Source of the DNA: Coptodactyla brooksi
Lineage: Eukaryota; Arthropoda; Insecta; Coleoptera; Scarabaeidae
Direction of reading: 5' to 3'
Length of the DNA stretch: 23,578 nt
NCBI GenBank assembly: GCA_033557675.1
Contig: JAWQRM010000372.1
Span: 1-23,578 of the forward strand
In this document: piece by piece, positions 7,924 through 20,011 of the stretch
Numbering within the stretch: the stretch's first letter is position 1
Layout of the letters: each line of letters opens with the position of its first letter
Notes under the pieces: model-generated
The model's input: the letters and a program-made list of their open reading frames with translations, nothing else
Database searches by the model: none
What the model was told of the DNA's origin: nothing
Made by a program: the position numbers and the translations under genes

Positions 7924-10900
7924 AATCCTTTCATTTTTCTACGAGAATTTATCATGCAATTTAAAGCAAATTTTTTTATTAATTAGTCGTCAAGTACTAG
8001 CGAACTTTAGTTATCTTTGTTATATTATGTTTGTTGTGTTGTATATTGTTGCATTTATTTCGCGCTGAATTAATCGCGACCTATACGTTTTGTTTTTAAC
8101 GTACGTAACGCTTCGAGCGTTATTTCGAGGCATTTAATATAAAACTTTACAAATTTTGTGGAGGAAATTTATTTAAAAAAATTGGTAAAAGCTGCTACGC
8201 AATGGTGAGGTTGAATTTTGACACTCTATGTCGACGAAGTGGCAGATAATCACCGTGAAATTAAGAAGCATAATATTTACGAGTAACACAATATACCTAA
8301 TGAAAAAAAGAATAATAAGACTGATTATCATAAAATTCAATAATATTCCTTTCGGCATTACAAAACTATAACGAAAAATTGCTTGCAAACAAAAAAAAGA
8401 AACAAACAAAAAATTACAAATTCAGTGATGAAATAATTGCTACTTTCATAAAACACGTTATTATGTTATTAGTTTATTATTAATTAATTAATTATTATTA
8501 ATTATATAAATCTATGTTTGTTAGTTTATAGTAAAAATTTAATCCATTGAAAAAATTAATGAGGTAACTCTATAATTATTAGAAATATGTGATTTAAATC
8601 TAAAACGAGAAAATCGTAATAAACCATTCTGCGTATGGCAAAATTAGAAAGAAACGTGTCAAAACGTGACATCTCGCGACCTTTCGCCATGGGTAACTCT
8701 ATACTTATATTTTTAATTAAAATCCCTAAGAGTAAACAAAAATTACTAACATCACAAACATAAAATTACAAAAAAAATATTAGCAATACACAAATGACTG
8801 ACGATAATTCGTGCACAAATTGTAATTCTAGAACGATGATTAATATTTGTAACAGACTGATACGTATATAGATATGTTAAAAATGACACTGCCATAAAGA
8901 GGAAGAAGAAACAAAAAAGAAAAAGAAGAAATTCGAAAAGGTCATAAGGCAACAGATTTTGATGGAAATTAAATTTTTTAGGCGTAATCTTTTTTTATAA
9001 ACAACCAAAATTTTACTATACGAAGAGTTATCCTTATAGAAATAATATAGTTTATTATATCGTAATAAATTATAATTATTATACGTTTCTTTTAGATACT
9101 AATTTATGTGCGTATGTATATTTTTATTAATTAATATGAATTTGTGGCCAACGAAAGTGTAATATTAATAGTGCGGGTGTTACTCAATGTTTTCTTAGAT
9201 TATAAAGAAATTGAATCGTACAACAATTTGTTGAACTATATTCGTAATAAATTTGTACGAATATAGATTTACATTCTGATACTTCATAATGTTTTCAATT
9301 TGTAATCGTGCAGGCATTTTTCAAATTATCAATTTTTTTGTACTTTTTATGTATAGATGGACTGCTCGCATACCAGATAAATTAAAAAAGAACTACTCTA
9401 TTAAAAAATAAATAAACTGATTTAAGATAATCTGAATTTTAACTTATTTTACAATTATATTAATATTTTTTATAAAACTTTCAGGTTTTCACGATTTTTT
9501 CAATTATTTGTGGAAAAAATGCCGTCCACAAATGGGGACATGGGGCTCATGTGGTATGAAATTCGTTTGGGAACGGTGGGTGTAAAAGGGTTAATACGCT
9601 AGATACTACCGCATATGGTGTTCAAAATGATTTCTATGCATTTTTTTCTTTAAGTCAAAATTATACAGGGGTCGATAAAATTTTCTAGCTGACAAAATTA
9701 TATAGGAAGAGAAATACATCGCGAAAAACTTGTTACGTATGATTTTCTCCTATGGAGCATCCTTATATATATATATATTTATATATATATATATATATAT
9801 ATCGATATACATCGATGAAGATTTTCCTTCAAAAATATTATATGCAATACCTTTAAATGCAGTTTCGGACTTATGCAACTGAATTTTTTTTTCAATTCAG
9901 GTTTATTAATATTCTAAGGTAATTATAATTTTTATTATAAGAGAAATGTAAAATTATGCATTCAAATTAATATTTGCATAAATCTATGAACTGTTTCTCA
10001 GGTTATCAATGTTTTGGAATATTTGTATATATAGGAATGCAAACACTGTACACTTTACTTTCCGTGTACTTGAATATGCCAATAGGCATTCTAGTCTGCC
10101 CACGTACAAGTACATTTTAAAAACATTAAACACACCGATTAACAACATACACCAATTTTCCAATTTTTATTTCAATTAACTAAATAATTTAGTTTCATAA
10201 ATATGTCTGAAAATGCCTTTTACAGAAGCTTTTACAGTTGCCATTTTTAGCATTTGTTATGAACATAATAATCTTTGACAAACTATATTTTAAATATCAT
10301 TTAACATTAAAATCAAAACTGATGGTTATAACTTTAAAATTTTACAGTTCGAATAAGATGTAGTTTGGCACTTCTATTACGTCCTGTACGCTTTTCCGTA
10401 CATCGATAGAGGTTTTTTATTTCTGACCCCAAAAAATATATAATTCTGTAATTATATATATAATATTGGACGTTAGAATTTGCAAATTGATGTGACTAAA
10501 TTACTTTTATCGATAATTTTATAATAATTGATCATTGAGTAATATTCATGCAGTGTGTTTACAATCAATTTGACAATTTGATTCATAACAAACAAAAACC
10601 AGTCAGCTGACAAAATAATAATTATTAGAAATAAGGCTGAGATTTAAAATTTTAGTTTTGGTCATATTTAGTATTTCTGATTAGACCGTTGAGAAAACTT
10701 GTAGTATTTAGGAAATATGTATTGACTCTAATAAGAAAAGTATTTCCATCGCTAGTTAACAATATACGAGAGGTTTTCTGAACTCAAAGAAGAAATGTCC
10801 ATCTGCACATTACAAGATCTTTTATAGAAGTTCAGCCAAATTATTGATAATGTAGCCGAAAAAAAGATTTTGACCCCATCACGATAAATTTATACAAAGG

Positions 10901-11060
10901 AATTATGAAAGACCCTGTATTTTTTCCAGTGTCGATTTGTTAATCTAATTCCAAAAGTAGATAGCATACTTGTTTTTTTTTTATTTTATATTTGTTATTC
11001 ATTGTTAGTTATGAGTAATTTTCACGCCGGTTTTGAATATCACCATTTATATTTAAAAGC
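7924..11060. other. AT-rich non-coding stretch downstream of hdc exon C
   Basis: No coding region, RNA gene or clear element is visible. If the short form is polyadenylated locally, the first part is 3' UTR (several AATAAA-like sites occur); if the donor at 7920 is used it is intron. Low-complexity TAAT runs occur at about 8470-8510. Confidence 0.5.
9763..9817. repeat. (TA)n microsatellite
   Basis: The TA dinucleotide is repeated across most of this stretch with one TTT interruption, and ends in a short ATCGATATACATCGAT palindrome. Confidence 0.95.
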
Positions 11061-11066
11061 AAGTGT

Positions 11067-11094
11067 AGATAATTGCAGATATCTGCAATTATCT
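11067..11094. repeat. 28-base perfect palindrome
   Basis: Two 14-base arms meet without a spacer at GATATC (11078-11083). Nothing around it resembles a transposon end. It could form a cruciform or bind a dimeric factor, but no function can be assigned. Confidence 0.9.
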
Positions 11095-11099
11095 GCGCA

Positions 11100-12390
11100 A
11101 ACTAGTCAGAGGTAATAAAATTCCTTAAAATAAATTCACATACGTAAGCTAACTTGTATTGTTGAGTTGTAAATTTTATAAATAAAATGGTTTTATTTAA
11201 TTTAAATTGTAAATGGAGAACATATTTTCGAACAACAATCAATTTGTAATGAATATCATATTTCTGGACAAAAAGAATATTGAAATACATTTTTTGTCTG
11301 TTATGTAATTTTTAAGATTTTAAATTGTTCTAGTTTGACTTATACTATTTAACTAGTTTATGATTCTTACTGTAACAGAACTGATATAAATTATATACAG
11401 GTGTCCAAAAAGTTTCCATAATTATTAAAGTATTAAACTTTTTATTAAAAAATACTGTCCCGATGATAATAAAAAAAATAATATTAATTTCTCTACGTAA
11501 TTTTTCACAAGATGGAATAAACAAAAAAAATATCACATTTACGCTAAAAATTGTAAAAACAATTATATAGCAAACACGTGTAATTGCAGACGCTAGTCCC
11601 TCCATACATTAATGTATTTAATACTAATTCAGCGTTCATACTGTAAAAATACCTAGTTAGAGTACATTAAAATATAAACCTTTTTTTTGCTTTTTAAGTT
11701 TTTGAACAAACGTTTCACATTATTCAAAGTGCATCATCAGTGCAACAGCCTAAGTAACAAATAAACACGCTAAAATTTAGACAGGAAACATAAAACTTAA
11801 CAGTTTTTCTGTCGAAATTTTAACGTGTTTGATGGTTGTTCATAAAGATAAAAAACAAGAAAAAGAAGTATTTATTATATTTCAATATACTCTAATTAAT
11901 TATAACTTGCAAGATGGATACAACTAATTATAAAATGTCTTGTGTTCGAACTAGTGAAGTTCGCCCAAATCACTGGATTTACAAATTAACCTTTGTCCAG
12001 TGCTAAAGAGGTTACCCTGTATAGGATGTTCCATAAGAGAAAATATTTTTTATTCCTACACAATATATAATTTTAACTTTCAAAACCTTTGGACATTATT
12101 CCGAATATTAAAAAAATAAACATACATCGACATATTTCTGCAAATGAAAGAAATTTCGTTAAAAAATAATTTTTAACTAATTAAAATAGTAGTACCGCCA
12201 CCACTTTTAATATTATACTTATTGCATTGCTACTATAAATACATTTATTAGCTCGAATTCTTCTGTTTTTTTTCTGAATTTATATTTACAATAAACATCA
12301 TTTTAAAAAGGGTAATTTTTTTAAATTAATTTTACTGGGAAATCAAAGAGATTGGAAATGAAGAGTAATAATTAATACCCTTAAGTAAGA
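11100..12390. other. AT-rich non-coding stretch
   Basis: No gene recognised. It contains a decayed hammerhead-like motif at 11705-11742 and two ACAGG/CCTGT-type motifs at about 11396 and 12015 that recall insect repeat ends but do not form matching inverted repeats. Confidence 0.5.
11705..11742 (-). ncRNA. degenerate hammerhead-like motif (family C)
   Basis: On the minus strand CUGAUGA (11740-11734) is followed by U, GCAC, a ten-base loop, a shortened complementary strand (GUG) and GAAAC, then a possible short stem III with the ACGUUUGU pattern. One stem II base appears to be lost, so G12 would overlap the stem, and stem I is not formed. The extra U after the core and the GAAACG context parallel families A and B, suggesting a decayed relative. 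Confidence 0.35.
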
Positions 12391-12398
12391 ATTGCGTA

Positions 12399-12430
12399 TG
12401 TGTGTGTGTGTGCGCACGCGCGCGCGTGCG
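12399..12430. repeat. (TG)n-(CG)n alternating purine-pyrimidine tract
   Basis: A TG run passes into GCGCACGCGCGCGCGTGCG with strict purine-pyrimidine alternation. Such tracts can adopt Z-DNA. It stands out as the only CG-dense run in an AT-rich region. Confidence 0.9.
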
Positions 12431-12852
12431 TTTTTATTCAAAAGAGAGGCCTGATCATTTTTTCTACTAATTCGTGCGTGTGTATTTTCGATATATCCTT
12501 TTAGGCGTCTTTATAAATGTGCGACTGGTTGAAGTAATATATGAATGGTTGTTTAAACAAATGTATATTTAATTATTTTGACTGCATATCCCATATTTGT
12601 ATATATCCCTTTGAAAAAAATTATGAATAGAAGGTAAATATTAAATATTACTTTTTATTTATAACATAATAGTTCCCTAAAAATTTTACTTGTTTTGAAA
12701 GATTTAACAAAATAACAACGCAATGTACAAAATGTACTCAGAAATAATTACAAACAAAAATAAAACAATTAATTCTACAAAGAAAAAACAAAGAAATATA
12801 GATATAAAGATAAAATAAATTAATTGCAGAAAAATGCACTTACTTACTTATC
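12431..12852. other. AT-rich non-coding stretch
   Basis: No coding sequence, repeat family or RNA gene was recognised between the TG/CG and GA microsatellites. Confidence 0.5.
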
Positions 12853-12889
12853 AGAGAGAGAGAAAGGAGAGAAAGAGAAAGAGAGAAAA

Positions 12890-12925
<36 letters not shown>
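12853..12925. repeat. interrupted (GA)n microsatellite
   Basis: GA repeats with AAAG and TGTGTG interruptions, similar in type to the tract at the start of the window. The purine strand is again the + strand. Confidence 0.95.
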
Positions 12926-12927
<2 letters not shown>

Positions 12928-15900
12928 AAGAAAGAGTAATGTTAAGAGCAGTTAAGAACAGTTTAAGCAGTTTTTATTGAATTATCGAGTACAAAAAAAG
13001 AATAAGAAGTTGAAGTTTTTACTTTTTGCAAATTTTATAACGTATGTGAGAGAGAAAAAATAAATAGTAAGCGATTAATTGTTGAAAGTGAAGTTATAAA
13101 TCGTGGGGAGGTCTATCCTTCGTTCCCATATACACTCTATCTCTTTTCAGCTTTATAAAATTAAAAAAAAATAAAACCCTAAATTTTTCATAAATTTGAG
13201 GAAGAATTGATTTTCGAAAACTTTTAAATTTCGACCGTTTCTTTGATTCAGAAAACGTGTGAGTGTGCTTATCTCTTAAGGTATAGTCATATTATTATAG
13301 GGATTTTTTACTATTTTTAAGTGTCAACTTGTAATGCATGTGCGTCTCTTTATATGCTTGAAGTTCAATCTTCAAAATGCAAACCCCCTTTTAATAATCG
13401 CGTGAAGGTGCCGTCGAAAATGTATCGCAGGCAAAGTAGATCACGTAAATCACGATATATAATATATATCTTACGACTCAAAAATTTATATACACGTATT
13501 TTATTACGTACATATAAACTTAATACTTTTATTTCAACATTTAAGGTTTTGCGATAAATTTTTACGGTACCTGTATATAAAAATATATAATCGACTTGGG
13601 CCTAAAGTAATAATATTAAATTTTTTGGTAACAAGGTGATAGTAATATCTAGTAGTCGTGAAATACTGTGAGAAGACAAAAAACAAAGATGAAAATTCGA
13701 AATTTTGTACATATAGAAATCTAAGGGTATATGAGCTCTTTTTATAATTGGTATAACGTATTATTAATAACTAATAATTGATATATTGTCGATATAATAA
13801 CGTAAGTTGTAGCATTTAGTGTTTCTGTACGTTTTCTACTGAAAATTAGTGAAATAACGAAAAGAAAAGTAATAATTTTGAATAAGCTAGCATTACGATA
13901 ACTCATCAGTGGGCGTTACCCAAAAACAGTTATATAAAAGAAAAAAACAAGCTGACGTGCGGACCAAGATTGATTGGTGACTCGAGATATTTGGGTTATA
14001 AAGGTTCTTAAAGTTTTAAAATTAAGGTTTTTAAGGAAATCGTTTTTTTTTGTTTTTACGGCCTAACTAAACTATAGCGATAAAGCAATATGTAGGCAGT
14101 ATACCTTGGTAACATAAAAACTATAAAATATATTCTTTTCACGATATGCCAAATGACTTCTGCCAATATATTATTCGTTCATACTGCCTAGATATAAATA
14201 CGTTTCGCTTTAATAAGAAAAAGTTACGAAGCAAATATTGGAATAGTATCAGGGTAAAAGATTTAGATGGATTTTTTCGAAATTAAAATGAGTTTCGCTT
14301 TTTTGTTTTTTAAGGTAAGAAGTAATCGCAAAATGGCTTTTGTACCGCTTTGTAGATTTCTAGAAGAGCTGGGCAATCCAATCAAGGGCGGCGGTATCTC
14401 GATTGACTATTTTTCTACGTTCTAAAAAATTTGAGAAGAAAATTTGAGATAGTTTAAAGATGCAATCGCGTATATTGTAAAATTTGTGATTGTGATTGTG
14501 ACTGCTGTATGTAGAATCGGCTCAAAAAATATTAATATTCGGAATATAATTGGCACTAAAATTAAAAAAAAAACTGTCATATTTTGTAAAAATTCGAAGA
14601 AAAAAAACGAAAATTAAAAAAAATATATAGTTCTAAAATGAAATGCAAAGAAAGCAATGATGTGATCTGTAAATTTTAGGGCATATACGAATAGGTTGTA
14701 AGAAAAAAGACGTGATATTTTTCGAAAATTTCAATGAAAAGTAATAACTATTGACAATTGGCATATTTGTATTAAAAATTTAGGATTAAGGTACTAGGTA
14801 TTTTTAACGTCATTCAATTTTTGTTTTCGAGATTGGATTGCCGGCAAAAAATCCCTGCTTTTGCATCGCTACGCACCCTCGCGCTGTCTTTTGCGGGGGT
14901 GCACAAAACTCCTATAAAAGTACAAATGTTTTAAATAATTAAACAGTTGATATGACATTTTTTACTGTTTTTTATCATTATCATTATTATTATTCATATC
15001 CTTTCCTCGCTGTTTAATCATCATTATTAATTATTGTAACCAATTATAATTAATTAAATTAATTAATAATTTGGAACGTGTTGGTTGATGTAATTAAAAA
15101 GTAATAATAATGGGTATTTACGTATGTGTTAAAAAAATCCGTTTTTTATGCGATTTTCCTTTCGAAAATGTGCACGGTCGGTAAGGTTGGGCAATTTGAT
15201 ACCTGCATTACCAACATTGCCAGTAATTGTCTGGGCAGTATTGGTATTACTTTAGCAGGGCATATTAGCCTTTCGTTGTTAACAGAACTGTACAATAATT
15301 GACGTGATAGACGGCTTCTATAAATCAGTAGGTAATCCTTTCAAGTGAATTTTATATTCCGAGTAGTTTATTTTTTATTTTTTAATTAAAAAGCAGCCGC
15401 AGGAACCCGCAGTAATGTCTCGGTCCGCAACAAAAATTCGTAAAGTCAAAATACCTGGTTTTGAGAAAACTGCAATATTGAGAGTTCTTGAGCTTCACTT
15501 CGTTCAATTGATATAAGTAGTTATGCACGTACATTTTGGATTTGAATTAAGAAATCACGTTTATTTAATTATTTATTTTATATATTTACTAACTAAATAA
15601 AATAATAAACTTAAGTCACTTTTCCTTTTGGCGATAATACGTGTTTCATTTTGCAGCAATTTGTTTTTCGTAAAAACATAATAAACACATATCTTTTCAC
15701 AAAGAATGCTCAAAATTGTGTCTTCGTCAGTTGCTTCTTAATATTGCTATTTTGAAAATATTTAGCCAACACTATAACATCTACAAAAGTCTCTTTTATT
15801 ACTTTCTGTTTTTCAATTTAGTCCAGTCCGTGGAAAGCAGTAAGCCTTGTAAGGTAGAGGCGTTGTACGTGTTAACTTTTCCAACAGAGAGGAATAAATA

Positions 15901-16700
15901 GTTTTAATGTAATAATTACAGATTCATCATCTAAAGCCAAACGACGTACTATTTTAGAAGTTTGGTATTTCTTTCAAATTAGACACTGGTCTGTTTTTGG
16001 ACTAACAACTGAAAATTAATAAAATCTGCAAAATATTTCTCCGTAAAAGTGTTTAGAGAACTGGTTGGAAGTTATTTTCAGCAAATGTTGGTTAACGAAA
16101 GTTTGTCATCAAAGTAGTGTTTGTAGACTTTCGCCTATAATGACCTCCGTCGTTGGAAAACTTATAGTCTTGGCTGTTACGATCGTTGGATCAACTCCGT
16201 ATTTTTTTTTACTGACGGAGGGTAAGGTTTGCTTTTTATATTTACATCCATACCTACCGACAGACATTGTTCTTAAATGCGATCATAATGGAGTCCTTGC
16301 TAATATTTAAGGTTTACGTTCATCCCACAGTCTTCAGTCTTTCTACGCCTGCTGCTTCGTGGTTTATTTATTTCAGTATTCTTTAAAATAAAATCCATTT
16401 TACGCTAATATGCTTCAATACTTCTCGCGGATTTTCCTCTGCTCTTTAGTTAATTTTATTCTGCACTTAAATCTGCGGAGATCACCATATGAAATATTAT
16501 GTGGAGGTTTTGAAAGTCGCACTTCCTTTTCTATTGTATATTTCTTACGTTGACTCATATTTTCTTTATATTGTTCATTTCCAAGTTCTCGCTAATCTTT
16601 TCCAATATTCTATTTTTCCAAAAAATGCATTTATATTTTAGAATCGATATCTACTGAAGAGTTTTTCTTCAATGTTTCCTTTTGGGGAGGAATATTATTA
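12926..16700. other. AT-rich non-coding stretch with small structured patches
   Basis: No gene recognised. A patch at 14310-14420 is GC-richer and opens a 36-codon frame (from 14315) with a possible phase-compatible acceptor at 14355. A 12-base inverted pair (GGCAATCCAATC at about 14372 and GATTGGATTGCC at about 14832) may bracket a degenerate short element. A hairpin lies at 15207-15250. Open frames at 15716-15901 and 16065-16310 lack family resemblance. Confidence 0.45.
15207..15250. other. imperfect hairpin with roughly 18-base arms
   Basis: ATTACCAACATTGCCAG pairs with CTGGGCAGTATTGGTAT around a seven-base TAATTGT loop, with one bulge and one or two mismatches. The size is near the lower end for a microRNA precursor but the arms are short, so a stray inverted repeat is equally likely. 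Confidence 0.4.
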
Positions 16701-16708
16701 CCGATTAC

Positions 16709-16752
16709 TACAGATTACCACGTCTTTTATTCGAAAGACGTGGTAATCTGTA
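16709..16752. repeat. perfect 19-bp-arm hairpin
   Basis: Arms 16709-16727 and 16734-16752 are exact reverse complements around the loop TATTCG. The sequence CAGATTACCACGTC recurs only as this pair in the window. A recent palindromic duplication or a structured RNA is possible. No element boundaries are visible. Confidence 0.9.
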
Positions 16753-18200
16753 TACTTGAGATTTTCTCTAATTTAACGTAAAATGCGAATTACACAGGTG
16801 TAATCTCAAACTTTTCAATAAGAAAGGTAATATTTGTAACTGCCTTATATTCATTCAACCTTTATTTCGACCACTGAATATATAATAATAAATTGTTTTT
16901 GTCATTACGAAGGTCAAAAATAAGATTTTTAGATACGGTAGAATGCGTTTTCTTAACGTTCTTTTACATGCGTTACTTAGGAATCATTTCCAAACGATAC
17001 CGGTCATTATCTTCGAATTAAACGTTTACAAAACGAGTGCGGACATATTGAATCGAATCGATCCATTTTGTACAGTTCTGGTTGTTACATTTAGATGAAA
17101 AGTTGTTTTTTCGGATTCAACCGAACATTACAAATATGAGCAATGGTGATTTCTGATTAAGTACAAATATGCAGCCGATCTCGCTCCGTTTTCGAAAGGA
17201 ACGTTACACTTTATCCTCTTTATTAGTGAAATGATGTGAAGAAAAAATACGATATACCTGTTTTGTAGCAATATCAATATTTGTTCCCAATTCTTTAACT
17301 TTAGCAAATTTTTCATGTGGAAATGGGATATACATTGTTTGATAACATTTTTAAAGAAATAATAAATAGAAAGAAAGAATAGAAAATCTAGGTTTAAATT
17401 TTCGAGAATAAAATATATCATTATACTTGTAAAAAATGTAATTTATATAGTACAATAATATTGACAGAAATAATAGATAAAAATTATTTATTGAAGATAA
17501 GCAATGTATACCTCATTCACAATAATAGGATCTTTATTAATTATTATAGTTATAGGCGTAAAGGGTGATACGCGATGAAATTCGCAATTTTTGTGCCATA
17601 AAATTTTCCCCCTAAAGTAAATACCAAAAAGTACCTCGGGGTAAGCGAATTTTTTCTCTTTTTCACCCCTTTTCGCCTGTTTTTTATTATCAACAAATAA
17701 CACTACTGGAGTACCTATATAAAAATAGTTGGAAGTTTTTCATAAGCAGGATTCATAATTGTAAGAATATAAATAATTTTTGTCCTTTTCATTAATAATT
17801 AATTACTTTTCGCCTTTTGATTTTATTATTTTGTCGTAGACATTTTTATTTCATAAAAGCTTTAAAACAGTGCAAATCTTATATACTGTTGGCTTTCCTT
17901 TTTCACGTAATGTATTTTTAAACGACATTATTCTCTATTAGTCTAATTTGGTTATTTCGTGTTTTTATTATTATTATATATTATTATTATTATTACACTA
18001 TAGAATTTAATATTTTGTTTTCTTTTAATTCTATTTTTATTTTCTATTCCGAATGTATAACTATATTATAAGCGACTTAGTAAATTTTTTGTATGATATA
18101 ATAGATTATTATAATTATCATCTTTATTACGATTTATACTTTTTTTACTACAATTATTATTTTAGTTATTTTCTTTACCTATTTTTTGAATCGTATCTAT
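16753..18200. other. AT-rich non-coding stretch
   Basis: Nothing gene-like is seen on either strand. An (ATT)n tract occupies about 17962-17996. Long open frames here consist of Phe, Tyr, Ile, Lys and Asn, as expected from AT-rich sequence. Confidence 0.5.
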
Positions 18201-18210
18201 GCACTGTTTT

Positions 18211-18288
18211 TACCTCACGACAACCGCACCTTTTTACACCTACAATAAAAAGAATGAAAATAAAAAAGGTGTAGCGTTATGTGAGGTA
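18211..18288. mobile_element. 78-bp imperfect inverted-repeat (MITE-like) unit
   Basis: TACCTCAC at 18211 is mirrored by GTGAGGTA ending at 18288, and the inner CACCTTTTT is mirrored by AAAAAAGGTGT. Arms of about 25 bases carry several mismatches and surround about 25 AT-rich bases. It could be a tiny terminal-inverted-repeat element or a decayed hairpin; no target duplication is evident. Confidence 0.4.
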
Positions 18289-19370
18289 CATATTATTATA
18301 ATTATATAATAAACATAAACATAAAATATATATTATATATATCAACTCTTAGGATCTACTGAGTGTGTTTTTTATAAACGATTGACGAAAGCTTTGTCGG
18401 CTTTTTATAATTATTATATATTATAAAATTATTATTATATTGAATGTAATGATAACATTTGATTGGAGAGTACTATGGAAGCGCAGATTCTTAAGACGTA
18501 CTATTACTACGGATTATTATTACGAATAACTGAATAAAAATTTGAGAAAAACACTGAACCATAATCATGCTATTTGATAATGGTTTTTGAATACGAAGTT
18601 AGTCGTTTTATTCCCTCTCCCCCCTCCCCCCCACTACATCCTCGTATCCGTGACTATCTATAACGATGAAGAACAGTAAGTATATTTAATAAGCTTTTGA
18701 TGGTTTAGTTAAAAGTAAGTAAATATTAATATTTTAATTGCGGTAACGTTTCGTTTCTCGACTAGTCGACCGTGCTTTTAAATGTCCTATACATAAGAGC
18801 TAAGGAATGATTAATTACGAAACTATAGACAGTACAGCTTGAACTAAGTTTACGATTGATAATTGTTTTAGATAATCAGTCATTTTTCCTATCTTATATG
18901 TTTTCCGAAAAGCGCACGCGAGCTGTTTCTTTCAATCTTCTCAGTAAATGAATTTTTGGACCAGCAATATTGTTTTTTCTACCCTTTGAAGAATGCAACA
19001 ACGTTTTCGTGTATAATTTTATTGCACCACGATATTTCTGAAAACTCATATATGGCTCATATAGGCATGTGTAATTAATTATTGATCTGTCATATACACG
19101 TATTTATTTTGCCGACAATTTTTACACTTTAGAAATAGTTTATAGAAACCAGTTTAATTCAAAATTATCTTTCCAGAATCCTTAATGCCCTGTATTGTAC
19201 TCTTTGGTGATGTTAAGTCACTTACAGCTCATATCTTGGATACATTTAGATTTTATTTATTACTGATCTATGAATGAGTTATAATTGTTCGGCAACGATC
19301 GTGTTTACTGCACTCTTACGTGTTTACTACATATGTTTATAGATAAGCTATTGAAATACAGTAAATCAGT
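18289..19370. other. AT-rich non-coding stretch with a polypyrimidine tract
   Basis: A C/T tract rich in C runs lies at 18611-18632. No coding sequence or RNA gene was recognised. Confidence 0.5.
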
Positions 19371-20009
19371 TTTGGGGACACCCGTAGAGAGGTATCGCAG
19401 ATAAAGTTTCATACTTACCTCATCAGTCGCATTCCGAGATGACGACGCCGTTTTCAACCCCTATTACCCGATATTACCCCCATCTTGCGGTATAGCACAA
19501 AGTTGGCAAATTTTACGTTACGTAAACTCAGGTTAGAACCCCTAGAACTGTCCGCAATACTAGTCGTTTAAAAGCTGACCACCGGATGGCCTCGCACCGT
19601 TGGGTTTAAATGTAAAAGACGCGTGCTCAAGTATCGTGAAATTGTCCCCTCAAACACTAGTCAATTTTGAGAGTTTATCCCACGGGGACGAAAATAAAGC
19701 CGTCGTTGCGCTCTTCTAGGTATATTAGCCAGATAGGGGTGAGTTTACCGCATGTGACCCGAGGCAATTTGTCAAAATGTCGTGTACGGTCAGTGCAGGT
19801 TCCCATTTGTTTGTTTCGATCGTGACAGGTCACATTATGTGCCCTACGTTTGTCTACAAGTGCAGCATATAATATGATGAATATGACGAAGGGTCGCACG
19901 GGAAGAATGCAATAGGGAAAGGACGTAAAGTATACAATAATATGTATACGCAACTATATGTGATAGTATGTCAATTGTGTTGCCTACTCGTAAGTGTTAA
20001 CGACTAATA
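19371..20009. other. GC-richer stretch of uncertain nature
   Basis: Base composition rises compared with the flanking DNA. On the minus strand a strong donor-like GAG|GTAAGTATG sits at about 19424-19436, preceded by open sequence with an ATG, which could be the end of a minus-strand exon, but nothing recognisable is encoded. The 92-codon minus frame at 19675-19953 has no family resemblance. An old transposon is an alternative. Confidence 0.3.
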
Positions 20010-20011
20010 TA

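Noticed and set aside
7734..7955. 73-codon minus-strand ORF rich in Arg and Ser
   Set aside because: It is the antisense shadow of the hdc exon C and its extension.
11395..12040. ACAGGTGTCC at 11400 and ACCCTGTATAGGATGTTCC at 12012 as ends of one transposon
   Set aside because: The two ends are not reverse complements over a useful length and no flanking duplication was found.
18053..18274. 73-codon Tyr/Phe-rich ORF
   Set aside because: The composition follows directly from AT-rich TTAT repeats and the 3' end overlaps an inverted-repeat unit.
19400..19450. Minus-strand CUGAUGA followed nine bases later by GAAAC, resembling a hammerhead
   Set aside because: The nine bases between cannot form a stem II, and no stems I or III were found. 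The same bases make a better splice donor (GAG|GTAAGT).
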